Positions 1 to 7,448 are shown, counted from the first letter of the stretch. The stretch is 24,197 nt of DNA from Smithella sp. D17 (GCA_000753945.1 JQOA01000226.1:1-24197); one strand, 5' to 3'. Translations and numbers: made by a program. The notes: generated from the sequence alone by a model not told the origin.

Positions 1-45
1 TTGCTTTTTATGAAAATAGGGTTAAAGTTGGGTTAAGATATTTTT

Positions 46-1275
46 TCAGGTCATGGATAAAAGAACATGGCAAAGCAGTTCCGGATCAACGTAAGGAAAA
101 CTTTGCGGTGTTACCAGCTTTGTGTCCAGAACATCGATTCCCATGTCCCGGATCACATTTAAATCCAAATCATAAGGGTACTTTGCCTGCGTCGTGTCGA
201 TAAGAATAAGATTGATGTATTCATTGGGGGCGGCCTGGTTTCCGTTTTGATTCAGGCACTCGATAATCATGTTCACGGCGTCGACCAGATTCATGCCGAA
301 CTGTTCGGCATCTGCCAGTGTGTTGGGAATGTAAATTTTCGGACAACGATTTGCCGAAATGGCTTCGGCCACTCCCCCTGGAAGCAGATTTGCGGCTATG
401 CTCGTGAAGAAGCTGCCCATCGGGTAGCAGATGACTTCCGCCTGACGAATACTTTCCGCAGTTGCCGGTTTGATGTCGACCTCGACTGGCTGCTTTGATT
501 CTGACGAAGAACTCAAAAACAGTTTTCTAATCGGGCTTTTGTGTTCACGGGCAAAACCACCTGTTATTACATGCTGTCCGATGGCCATGACCCCGTTTTT
601 TAGTTCGCAGCCGAGATACAAGTCCTGAGTAATAACAGGTTGAACATATCCGCGCGCTTCAATGATGCGGGCAAACAAATATAAAACGGTTTCAATCTGA
701 CGGTGATTCATCAGATACCCCGCGGTCAGGATAAGATTGCCGATGTTGGCGCCGCGCAGATCGAAATCTTTCGGCATTACACTGAGAAAAAATTGCAGGT
801 GATTACAAATGATGTCGCGCATCGGCGTTGGAATATCATTCACAAGCGAATCGCAGCCGTCGGCAAGGTATTCCAGTTTTTTAGAGAGAATGTCGAAAGA
901 TTGCTCAAGAGGTAATCGGTAGGAAAAAAGTTTATAGATATTGGGATTGCCTTTGACGGTCTGGTCGGCCAGCGCCATCAGACGGTTGCGCAAATCGCCA
1001 ATGGAGAGCATGGAAAACGCCTTGCGGAGCTGAGCCGATGATCCGCCCGAATCAAAGGCTGTAATAATATGATGGGAATGGTGTGTGTAATGGATAAGAC
1101 TTTTACAGGTTCGTTTGAGAGCCGTGCCACCGCTGAAAAAAAGAATTTTTGGACCAAGTTCCGGAGAACGCGCATAACGAGCTGTCTTTATCGGATCGGG
1201 AACAGATACAGATCTTTGGACCATTATATTTTGTGCCGGAGATGGATTTTTTTTTGAGCTATCAATTGATTTCAT
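46..1275 (-). CDS. CofD-related protein of GAK system
   Basis: A 409-residue protein related to the CofD/YvcK (2-phospho-L-lactate transferase-like) fold. Visible family motifs are FSGGTAL at about residues 47-53, DSGGSSAQLR at about 75-84 and GDLRNRL at about 93-99, which match the nucleotide/phosphate-binding glycine motifs of CofD and YvcK. True CofD joins a phospho-lactyl (or PEP-derived) group to the deazaflavin Fo; no Fo or F420 biosynthesis gene lies in this window, so that substrate is not implied. It is the last gene of the minus-strand operon, starting 18 bases after the stop of the HprK-related kinase gene. This position next to an ATP-grasp enzyme and an HprK-like kinase is that of the CofD-related member of the GAK system. 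The family call is confident; the reaction is unknown. Confidence 0.85.
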   Translation of the reverse strand: MKSIDSSKKNPSPAQNIMVQRSVSVPDPIKTARYARSPELGPKILFFSGGTALKRTCKSLIHYTHHSHHIITAFDSGGSSAQLRKAFSMLSIGDLRNRLMALADQTVKGNPNIYKLFSYRLPLEQSFDILSKKLEYLADGCDSLVNDIPTPMRDIICNHLQFFLSVMPKDFDLRGANIGNLILTAGYLMNHRQIETVLYLFARIIEARGYVQPVITQDLYLGCELKNGVMAIGQHVITGGFAREHKSPIRKLFLSSSSESKQPVEVDIKPATAESIRQAEVICYPMGSFFTSIAANLLPGGVAEAISANRCPKIYIPNTLADAEQFGMNLVDAVNMIIECLNQNGNQAAPNEYINLILIDTTQAKYPYDLDLNVIRDMGIDVLDTKLVTPQSFPYVDPELLCHVLLSMT

Positions 1276-1293
1276 ATTCTTAATGGTTATTTT

Positions 1294-2418
1294 TCATTCG
1301 GGTAATTTATTTTCAATCGTCTGGAAATCTGTCCATTGTTCGTCCTGTTCTAGAAAATTACGGCAGAACCAAACCGCTTCGGGAAAATTAACTCCGCCGG
1401 TTGCTTCAAATACATGGCATCCGGAAAGCATTTCAATATAACGTCTGAAGGAAAAATCCGGGGCCGGTGCGTTAGGCTCCGGAATAAAGAACAAACCGGG
1501 TGACTTGATGAAAGCATTCAGAAGATCGCGTCTTTTGGAAATATAAATTTCAGAAATGATAAGAGGTTTTTTTGTACGCTTCCAGTTGAGAATAAGAAGA
1601 CCGTTCATGGGTGCGGACAGCTTGAACCTGTCTTCACCAAAATGCTCATGAACGATGACGTCGTGTTTCTTTTCCAGATTCCACAGAGTTTCAATATCCA
1701 GTTTCATGGTTGCTTCGCGGTCTTCTTCAGTCATAACACCCTGTAAAAATTCCAGCGAAAGAATGGTGCCGGGATTAACGCGGGGATGTTTGGGAATGCC
1801 ATACATGCACAAACCATCATTGTGTTTTTCAATCATAAGACGGTCATTGCTCACAAAGCTTGCTCCGTTGCAAAGCAGCTGCAAGGCTAGTGTCGATTTG
1901 CCGCTGCCCGAAAATCCCGCCAGTGCCAGTCCTCTGTTTTGAAATAGAATGCCGGCGGCATGTGCGAGCAGACTGCCCCGTTTCAGCATCCATTCGATAA
2001 ACCGGTTATTGATAAAATTGACTACCTGATTTACATTGGCCAGGCAGGGGCCGACGGCCACGTGGTTTTTTGCATCAAACATGAGAACCATATCGGTTAA
2101 ACGCTTTCGAACAATGCGTCCTCCTGCAATATCAACAAATTCTTCCTTGATTCTGGTTTTACCGGGATCAGGTTGTTTTTTTGTGAAGGTAAAGGGCAGC
2201 GGCTCCGGCTCACCTTCCAGTGCATATATATTGATATCCGCCTGCGTTTCCGGTCCGAGAAATTCCTTGAAGTGCGTGTGCAGTGTATTCAGTAGATCAG
2301 ATGAATTGGATCGCACGACAATCACCGCTTCGCCCAGAGCCAGGTTAAGGATTCCTTCAACCGGATAGCGTTGAAGCAGCGACGTTACGATTTCGGGAAT
2401 CGTATCAGTTTTTTTCAT
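1294..2418 (-). CDS. HprK-related kinase B (GAK system)
   Basis: A 374-residue protein resembling the catalytic domain of HPr(Ser) kinase/phosphorylase. A P-loop GFSGSGKST lies at about residues 168-176, preceded by a stretch with a conserved-looking His (LLAHAAG, about 151-156) and followed by SNDR at about 190-193, the place where HprK has its acidic pair. The first 120 residues are a separate N-terminal region that I do not recognise. Known HprK phosphorylates a serine of the carrier HPr; no HPr, PTS enzyme or HPr-like motif is visible here, so the target is unknown. The start overlaps the end of the ATP-grasp gene by 14 bases, which suggests translational coupling. With its neighbours it fits the HprK-related kinase B member of the GAK set. 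Kinase fold is confident; substrate is not inferred. Confidence 0.85.
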   Translation of the reverse strand: MKKTDTIPEIVTSLLQRYPVEGILNLALGEAVIVVRSNSSDLLNTLHTHFKEFLGPETQADINIYALEGEPEPLPFTFTKKQPDPGKTRIKEEFVDIAGGRIVRKRLTDMVLMFDAKNHVAVGPCLANVNQVVNFINNRFIEWMLKRGSLLAHAAGILFQNRGLALAGFSGSGKSTLALQLLCNGASFVSNDRLMIEKHNDGLCMYGIPKHPRVNPGTILSLEFLQGVMTEEDREATMKLDIETLWNLEKKHDVIVHEHFGEDRFKLSAPMNGLLILNWKRTKKPLIISEIYISKRRDLLNAFIKSPGLFFIPEPNAPAPDFSFRRYIEMLSGCHVFEATGGVNFPEAVWFCRNFLEQDEQWTDFQTIENKLPE

Positions 2419-3298
2419 GGCTCAAAACCTCCATCACCTGCTTGACAATCAAAGATGCCATGTTAATACCGCAAGCTTCCTGCAAGCCCCTGAAACCTCC
2501 CAATGCCGACACCTCAAAAACCATCGGACCCCCATCCGTTTCCACAACATCGACACAGGTAAAATCCAGTCCAAACAAATCCTGCGCGCGCTTGGCGACA
2601 TCGATAATCCGGGCGTCCGGTTCAGATGGCTGATAAGAACCTCCGTTGACCGTGGTGGTATTCCAGGACTTATTGTTGCTGACACGCGCGTACGTGCCGA
2701 CATAGTTTCCTTTAAGGAAAACAACCCCCAGATCGCGGCCGGGAAGGGGAATCATTTTCTGAATGTAAAGCACGTTATTGCCCAGACTCTTAAATTCAAG
2801 AATCTCATCTTTGATGTTGGGCAGCGTAGCGCTGATGATTCTCATGCCGCGTGCCTTGGAAGTAAACAATGGTTTTGCTATTGCCTGTCCATAAGAGCGC
2901 ACTGCTGCAACGGCAATGTCCGGGTCTTCCGTCAGTATGGTCGGAGGCATGGGTATGCCTCCCTTGCGCAGCGTCAGCGTACAGCTTAATCTGTCAATGC
3001 AGCGGCTGACGGCGTCAGGATGAGAAAAAAAAGGCAGCCCCCGGTCAGCCAGAAATTTAAGAAGGCTCAGCCTCTGTAAATGATCCGGACTGTAACGGGC
3101 GCCGATTTTCTTTATAATTATTCCGTCCAGATCCATCAGGTTAGTTTTGTTGAAGAAAACACTGTTGAGATCAGCGTCATAATAAAGACGCTCGGTTTCC
3201 ATCAGCAGTCTGTAACCGGTTTGTTTTTCCACTTCATTTGCTATCAGTTCCGATGACCATCCTCCGGTAATGCCGATAACGCCGATTTTTTTGATCAT
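2405..3298 (-). CDS. RimK-like ATP-grasp ligase (GAK system)
   Basis: A 297-residue ATP-grasp protein of the RimK/glutathione-synthetase type, which usually joins an amino acid to a carboxylate through an acyl phosphate. Visible elements: AKPL with its ATP-binding Lys at about residue 142, a glycine-rich loop (KARGM, about 148-152), QKMIPLPGRD at about 180-189, and a C-terminal metal-binding stretch (FEVSALGG at about 261-268, then GIN). In RimK the metal motif reads E-V-N; here Ser stands in place of Asn, so metal geometry may differ. The length is typical for RimK (about 290-300). A good Shine-Dalgarno (AGGAG) precedes the ATG, 14 bases after the stop of the PhoU/kinase fusion gene. It matches the ATP-grasp member of the GAK system. 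Ligase class is secure; its substrates are unknown. Confidence 0.87.
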   Translation of the reverse strand: MIKKIGVIGITGGWSSELIANEVEKQTGYRLLMETERLYYDADLNSVFFNKTNLMDLDGIIIKKIGARYSPDHLQRLSLLKFLADRGLPFFSHPDAVSRCIDRLSCTLTLRKGGIPMPPTILTEDPDIAVAAVRSYGQAIAKPLFTSKARGMRIISATLPNIKDEILEFKSLGNNVLYIQKMIPLPGRDLGVVFLKGNYVGTYARVSNNKSWNTTTVNGGSYQPSEPDARIIDVAKRAQDLFGLDFTCVDVVETDGGPMVFEVSALGGFRGLQEACGINMASLIVKQVMEVLSHEKN

Positions 3299-3312
3299 AA
3301 AAACGCTCCTGT

Positions 3313-4956
3313 TTAGTAAAGAAAAAAATCTTCCGGTATCCGGAATTCGCTCCAGGGACGCCCGTCGTGATCCAGAAATTTTTCCAGCAAATATACTCCC
3401 CGCAGATACATGGTTTTGGCAAAATCCTTCTTGAGGATGAACCGTGTTGAGGAGATAAAAGACCGGCTGACACCAAGCGCAAGGCGCGCTTCAAACGTAG
3501 CATCACCGTTTTTTTCCGCGAAATTCCGGGTAAAAGAATAAAAATTACGAATGACGTCGGACAAACTCTCCCTGATTTTACTATCCAGAATCGGGATCCG
3601 GTAATTTGATACCAGAAAAACTGATACATCCTGAATATAGTCAGCCTGTCCGGAGCGATGAGGATCGATAAAGACAATGCGGTCTTCTTTTTCGTTGTAA
3701 ATAATATTGTCGGTATTGAAATCTCCGTGAATGAAAACACTGAAAGGCGTGGATAGCGTTCGCTCAATGGATGCGGCCCGGGTAATGCTTTCCTGAAGAG
3801 AAGGACGTTTGATTGAGCCTATGGTTCGCGAAGGAGTGACCAGAGAAGGGTGCACTTCGTGAACTTCGGGAAGCCTTTTTTTCAATTGACCCATAAAATC
3901 AGCGTTGACCGGTTGTCTTTGTTTTGTTTTCTCCCATACCTCAAGAGTGACCTGTTTTAGACGGTCAAAAGCTTTTTTCAGTAAGTGCTGGTTCCGGCTT
4001 AGAACAATTTCCTGAAAATTGAATCCACCTATGTATTCCAAAAGGATAAATGCTTTGTCGTTGAGATATTCAAATCCGAATACTTTCGGTGTCAGGCCGG
4101 ATATGACGTCCTGCCATTTTTCAATTTTTTCCTTCTCCTGCTGAATCTTGGCAACGTTGCCTTCTTTGAAAATGACCTCCTGATTTGATCTTTCATCGTT
4201 CCGTGTCAGGATTTTTTCAATACGGCATCCCGATTTTGTTTCCACGTCCAGGTCTTGAAAGAGAAACTCGCCAGTGTCGCGATGCAGGCTGTCTTTGATG
4301 GCTGTGTATTCATACAATTTCAAACGCGTACCGGCATAAGCGGAGATGATGGCCTCGCCGACATTAAGCAGCGAGTCGCCGATTCTCTCCAGATAACGCA
4401 GAATATTGAAAGTAGTGATAGCGTCGCCGATTTTATGGGTTTCCTTCATGGCATCCATCAGCACCGTAAAATCATTTTTAAAGAGACTGTCTATTTTGAT
4501 TTCCGCATGGCAGATTTGAAGGGCGTCTTTGATTTTGCCTTGGAGAAGGCTTTCGGCAACCAGATCCAGCGCAACAACGATTTCATGAAAATACGCCTGA
4601 TAATTGTATTGGCCTAAGAAAGAGCGATCCTGAAAATACTGCGTTTGATTTACAATGTTCATTAGATAGTCGCCGATTTCTTCCAGATTTGACGTAACGG
4701 TATTAAGCGATCCCATGATGCGGATGATGCGGTCTTCTTCCGAGCGGGCCCTGAGTGTTCTTTTGTAGCTTTTGCGTTCAATGATTATTTTGAGGTTGTT
4801 GATGTAATCCTCGCGATTATTCATCCTTTCCGGAACAAAACCCTCCAATTGCTGAAGCGCAATCAGCGTGTCTTCCAGTTGCTGATGGATTTTGAGCACC
4901 AGGAAAGAAAAGTTCTCATTTAATCCTTCAAAGTCAAAAAGGCGTGCGTTACTCAT
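3313..4956 (-). CDS. PhoU-like / APH-like kinase fusion
   Basis: A 547-residue two-part protein. Residues about 1-215 are helical and PhoU-like, with two repeats carrying the family ExxxD-type signature (EEIGD at about 92-96 and ERIGD at about 190-194). PhoU proteins bind metal clusters and regulate phosphate transport and signalling. Residues about 230-540 form an aminoglycoside/choline-kinase-like domain: a hinge LLEYIGG (about 305-311), the catalytic loop HGDFNTDN (about 410-417, Asp412 as likely base) and a metal-binding IDPHRSG (about 430-436). It overlaps the amphi-Trp gene upstream by 8 bases. The family of kinase-like folds phosphorylates small molecules such as aminoglycosides, choline or homoserine, and the target here is unknown. 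No phosphate-transport gene is nearby, so a classical PhoU role is unlikely. Domain calls are confident; function is not. Confidence 0.82.
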   Translation of the reverse strand: MSNARLFDFEGLNENFSFLVLKIHQQLEDTLIALQQLEGFVPERMNNREDYINNLKIIIERKSYKRTLRARSEEDRIIRIMGSLNTVTSNLEEIGDYLMNIVNQTQYFQDRSFLGQYNYQAYFHEIVVALDLVAESLLQGKIKDALQICHAEIKIDSLFKNDFTVLMDAMKETHKIGDAITTFNILRYLERIGDSLLNVGEAIISAYAGTRLKLYEYTAIKDSLHRDTGEFLFQDLDVETKSGCRIEKILTRNDERSNQEVIFKEGNVAKIQQEKEKIEKWQDVISGLTPKVFGFEYLNDKAFILLEYIGGFNFQEIVLSRNQHLLKKAFDRLKQVTLEVWEKTKQRQPVNADFMGQLKKRLPEVHEVHPSLVTPSRTIGSIKRPSLQESITRAASIERTLSTPFSVFIHGDFNTDNIIYNEKEDRIVFIDPHRSGQADYIQDVSVFLVSNYRIPILDSKIRESLSDVIRNFYSFTRNFAEKNGDATFEARLALGVSRSFISSTRFILKKDFAKTMYLRGVYLLEKFLDHDGRPWSEFRIPEDFFLY

Positions 4957-5233
4957 GGCGCGTACGAATCGTAAGCCCTTTGCTTTTCTTAGGCGGGGGC
5001 TGTCCTTTCCATGAAATTTTTAAAGACAATTTTGATTTCTGTTCCTGAATTTTAACCTTGATTTCAACATGAACAAGATTGGATGGCTTCAAAGTAATCG
5101 TATCGCGATCGGAACTAAACTCAATGGAGCCTTTGCGGAATCCTTCGCAAAGTGTTTCCAGATATTTGATGACCGACTCGCGATCTTCAATGGATTCATG
5201 CTGAAAATTTTTTTCTGATTCCGAACTTTCCAT
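4949..5233 (-). CDS. amphi-Trp domain protein (GAK system)
   Basis: A 94-residue, highly charged soluble protein. Residues about 9-77 fit the amphi-Trp domain: a helix with LETLCEGFRKG (about 25-35), strands of alternating polarity (TITLKP at about 45-50, VHVEIKVKI at about 54-62) and a last amphipathic strand ending in ISW with Trp75. The remaining 20 residues are a basic, proline- and lysine-rich tail. This domain is known chiefly as the small partner of the GAK genes; its role is unknown. Its Shine-Dalgarno lies in the last codons of the PHP gene, 5 bases before its own ATG, and its end overlaps the next gene by 8 bases, so it is probably made in coupling with both. I infer that it could be the substrate or scaffold of the operon enzymes. 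Confidence 0.85.
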   Translation of the reverse strand: MESSESEKNFQHESIEDRESVIKYLETLCEGFRKGSIEFSSDRDTITLKPSNLVHVEIKVKIQEQKSKLSLKISWKGQPPPKKSKGLTIRTRHE

Positions 5234-5238
5234 CGCAC

Positions 5239-6369
5239 TTACCCCTTTAATCTGTTTTTGTAATCACAAATAATTTTTTTCTTATCCATGTCCATGGCAT
5301 CAAGCGCCTTGCGAATAGAAGGGTCATCCCAGACCGGTTGATAGCCGATTTCCCGGGCGGCTTTGTCGGGATTCTGCGCCTCCGCGTCCAGTAGTTTTTC
5401 ACTCAGGTGTGTGTCGTCTCCCATAAAAATCATCAGAGGGCGTAATCTTGAACCCTGTAGCTGATTTTTACGGGCGACGGTCTGAATAAGGAATTCTGTA
5501 AAATCGCGGGACTGGGGATTCCAGACTTCGTACCCGTCCACGTCATAATCGGCCAGCAAAATCGGCCAAAATTGCTCGGGATGAGGAACGACGATACATC
5601 CGCCAAGGCTTCTAACTTCCGCGATAACGTCCTCGACTTCATAAAAATAATCTAGAGCAAATTGACGTTTAACGATTTCCTTGACGGCCAGTGCGAAAAT
5701 AACAACCCGGTCTATGGCATGATGATCGTAATGTTTTTTATGGGAATTCAGGTAATTGATAAATAATTTGTTTTTTATGGAAAACTCCGGGATATTCGGA
5801 CCGTAAAGTTGAATCAACTTCTGAAGTTTAATTGCTTGTGTGCGGGCGAAGCGGACAATGTCTGATTCGACGCCGGTTTTGTCAGTTGCTTCGCGAAGAC
5901 GTTTTTTATGGCATCGATTCGTGAATGAAGCGAGGAAATCATTGAGTTGGGTCGCCCGATATCTTCGGGTATGATCAATCATATTGAACAATCTTTGTGC
6001 GCCGCATAGTCGGGTTTTATTAAAATGGATAAGAATCTGCACCTTACGGTTAAATGCCGAGGCCCGGCAATCGATTTCTGCACCGGCGTAGTCACCGTAT
6101 ATTATAATCTCATTATGCTGAGTGGGGATGATCAGATACTCCTTGATATTTGGATACATAACATCGATTCTAGTCCTAATTAATTCCAGAGGGACATTTT
6201 CCGGATGCCAATGAATTGCAAGTAAGGCACCTTCCTTTTCGAAACGATTTGAAGGATCTATTATTCTTTGAATTTGGATAGGCGTTAAATCAACTGCAAT
6301 GAGCCGTTCAAATACGTTATGATCCCAAGTTGTTATTTTTTCAGAAGAATTTTCAATAGCTTGTGTCAT
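5239..6369 (-). CDS. PHP-domain metal hydrolase, GAK operon lead gene
   Basis: A 376-residue protein in which the metal ligands of the PHP (polymerase and histidinol phosphatase) fold occur in the expected order: HWH at residues 53-55, an acidic AGAEID with Glu98, a His at 115 (LIHFN), VPHPEQ with His263, a YEVWN strand with Glu281, and GDDTH with Asp319 and His321. PHP proteins hydrolyse phosphoesters on a di- or trinuclear metal centre. Residues about 120-250 are a long, mostly helical, basic insertion not seen in compact PHP enzymes. It is the first gene of the operon; its stop is 5 bases before the amphi-Trp start. The ATG is preceded by a weak Shine-Dalgarno (AAGG) about 12 bases upstream. 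The fold is confident by motif order, while substrate and regulatory role are unknown. Confidence 0.75.
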   Translation of the reverse strand: MTQAIENSSEKITTWDHNVFERLIAVDLTPIQIQRIIDPSNRFEKEGALLAIHWHPENVPLELIRTRIDVMYPNIKEYLIIPTQHNEIIIYGDYAGAEIDCRASAFNRKVQILIHFNKTRLCGAQRLFNMIDHTRRYRATQLNDFLASFTNRCHKKRLREATDKTGVESDIVRFARTQAIKLQKLIQLYGPNIPEFSIKNKLFINYLNSHKKHYDHHAIDRVVIFALAVKEIVKRQFALDYFYEVEDVIAEVRSLGGCIVVPHPEQFWPILLADYDVDGYEVWNPQSRDFTEFLIQTVARKNQLQGSRLRPLMIFMGDDTHLSEKLLDAEAQNPDKAAREIGYQPVWDDPSIRKALDAMDMDKKKIICDYKNRLKG

Positions 6370-6413
6370 TTTATCTCATACCTTACAATAGTTTATAATA
6401 TCATAATATTATT

Positions 6414-6445
6414 ACAGCATTGTTACATTTATATAACGATGCTGT
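6414..6445. promoter_or_regulatory. 32-base palindrome, candidate operator
   Basis: Two 12-base arms, ACAGCATTGTTA (6414-6425) and TAACGATGCTGT (6434-6445), are reverse complements at 11 of 12 positions and are separated by 8 bases. The palindrome covers the -10 box and predicted start site of the GAK operon promoter, the usual position for a dimeric repressor site. No regulator gene is adjacent, so the binding protein is unknown. Confidence 0.5.
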
Positions 6446-6456
6446 TAAGATGTAAA
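6421..6456 (-). promoter_or_regulatory. sigma70-like promoter of GAK operon
   Basis: Reading the minus strand, TTTACA (6456-6451) is followed by exactly 17 bases and then TATAAA (6433-6428), five of six matches to consensus in each box. The predicted start of transcription is near 6421, giving a leader of about 50 bases before the PHP start codon. The -10 box lies in the spacer of a palindrome given separately. Seen directly in sequence; activity is inferred. Confidence 0.6.
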
Positions 6457-6546
6457 TACAGCTGAAAACTCTATCAATTTAACAAAATCGCAACACAATC
6501 TTCACCAAATAACAACATGCGTTGATTAAACTTTATAACTAAAGAA

Positions 6547-6681
6547 TTGATGAAGTCGTAAAAAGTCGAAAAACCGTCATACCGGTGAAGGCCGGTATCC
6601 AGAACCTATTGAAATAACTGGATTCCCGCCTTCGCGGGAATGACAAAAAAGGGCAAAAGCGACTTTTTACGAGATCATCAA
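6547..6681. repeat. MITE-like element with terminal inverted repeats
   Basis: A 135-base non-coding element. Its 22-base ends (6547-6568 and 6660-6681) are inverted repeats with two mismatches; both contain CTCGTAAAAAGTCG or GTCGTAAAAAGTCG. Inside are two hairpins, ATACCGG/CCGGTAT (about 6580-6599) and ATTCCCGC/GCGGGAAT (6622-6629 and 6634-6641), bounded by GTCAT and ATGAC. No transposase is encoded. This layout is typical of small non-autonomous transposable repeats. It sits between the divergent GAK operon and the DUF3562-like gene. Confidence 0.7.
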
Positions 6682-6711
6682 GAATGAACTGTCAAGTTTA
6701 AAGGGAGGATT

Positions 6712-6927
6712 ATGGAAGCTCACATCTATGGTGACAAGGCCGAAAAACATTTACATAGTCAGGCCATTGAAGATATTTCTTTATATTATAACCTGCCGAT
6801 TGATCAGGTAATGTTAGCATATGAGCAGGAATTAGCCCGAATAAGTAATGCTGCCCGTGTCAGGATTTATTTGCCAATACTTATCAGACGAAGAATGAAG
6901 GTTATTCTTAAAGGAGAAATATTATGA
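6712..6927 (+). CDS. small DUF3562-like protein
   Basis: A 71-residue helical protein preceded by a strong Shine-Dalgarno (GGGAGGAT). The segment with LPIDQV, YEQELARI, NAARVRIYLP and the basic RRRMKVIL end resembles DUF3562 proteins, small three-helix proteins of unknown function. No signal peptide or membrane segment is visible. Its stop overlaps the start of the next gene by 4 bases (ATGA), so the two are very likely co-translated. The first start is at the end of the MITE-like element, meaning the promoter may lie within or beyond the element. The family match is from pattern recall and moderately sure. Confidence 0.6.
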   Translation: MEAHIYGDKAEKHLHSQAIEDISLYYNLPIDQVMLAYEQELARISNAARVRIYLPILIRRRMKVILKGEIL

Positions 6928-7223
6928 ACAGTGAAACTCCGTGGTATTTGAAGAAGTCGCCTTTGGGCAATGCCTATCAGCATTATTCCAACGTTGCCCG
7001 ACAAAAGACTGTTTTGGATGCAAAAACAAAAGAGTTGATCAGATTGACGATAGCCTCCGTTTTTAGATGCAATCATTGCACGGAACATCATATTAAAGAT
7101 GCGTTGGAAGCGGGAGCTACAAAAGAAGAAATTTCAGAAGCTCTGCTTCTGGCATCGTTGCAGGCTGCAGGGACGCAATTAAACTGGAGCAAGGAATTGT
7201 TTGAAAAATATTTGAGGGATTAA
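6924..7223 (+). CDS. carboxymuconolactone decarboxylase family protein (AhpD-like)
   Basis: A 99-residue protein of the AhpD/carboxymuconolactone decarboxylase fold. The redox motif C-x2-C-x3-H is visible (Cys49, Cys52, His56 in RCNHCTEHH), followed by the typical helix ALEAGATKEEISEAL. Such proteins act as thiol peroxidase-like or disulfide-reducing helpers; the CxxC form suggests redox chemistry rather than decarboxylation. It overlaps the preceding gene by 4 bases and has its own Shine-Dalgarno (AAAGGAGA). No peroxiredoxin gene lies beside it, so its partner is unknown. Length is normal for the single-domain family. Confidence 0.88.
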   Translation: MNSETPWYLKKSPLGNAYQHYSNVARQKTVLDAKTKELIRLTIASVFRCNHCTEHHIKDALEAGATKEEISEALLLASLQAAGTQLNWSKELFEKYLRD

Positions 7224-7315
7224 GCCGGAACAATAGAGGAAACTTCTGAATATTCACAAATGTTTCACTTCATTACAAAGTTTTACAAATTAATTGCCTG
7301 CTCAGAAAAGGTGTG

Positions 7316-7448
7316 CTAGTGCATACTTGCAAAAGTTACCGATATGTCATTTCGACCGAAGGGAGAAATCTTATTCAATGATTATAAAGATTTCTCAGTC
7401 ACTTCGTTCCTTCGAAATGACACGGTTAATATTGAAATCAAGCACTAG
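7316..7448. repeat. nested palindromic repeat (CTAGTGC ends)
   Basis: A 133-base element bounded by CTAGTGC (7316-7322) and its reverse complement (7442-7448). Nested inside are TGTCATTTCGA (7345-7355) against TCGAAATGACA (7412-7422), and GAGAAATCTT (7363-7372) against AAGATTTCTC (7387-7396). The inner core, GTCATTTCGACCGAAGGG followed by AGAAATCTT, is one I recognise as a dispersed repeat in many environmental bacteria. An open frame of 73 codons runs through it but looks fortuitous. Confidence 0.6.

Noticed and set aside
46..1275. A true F420-synthesis CofD.
   Set aside because: No other F420 gene is near, and the operon context is that of the GAK CofD-related family.
3234..3767. A 177-codon minus-strand ORF across the junction of the fusion and ATP-grasp genes.
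   Set aside because: It is a shifted frame over two well-supported genes and shows no family motif.
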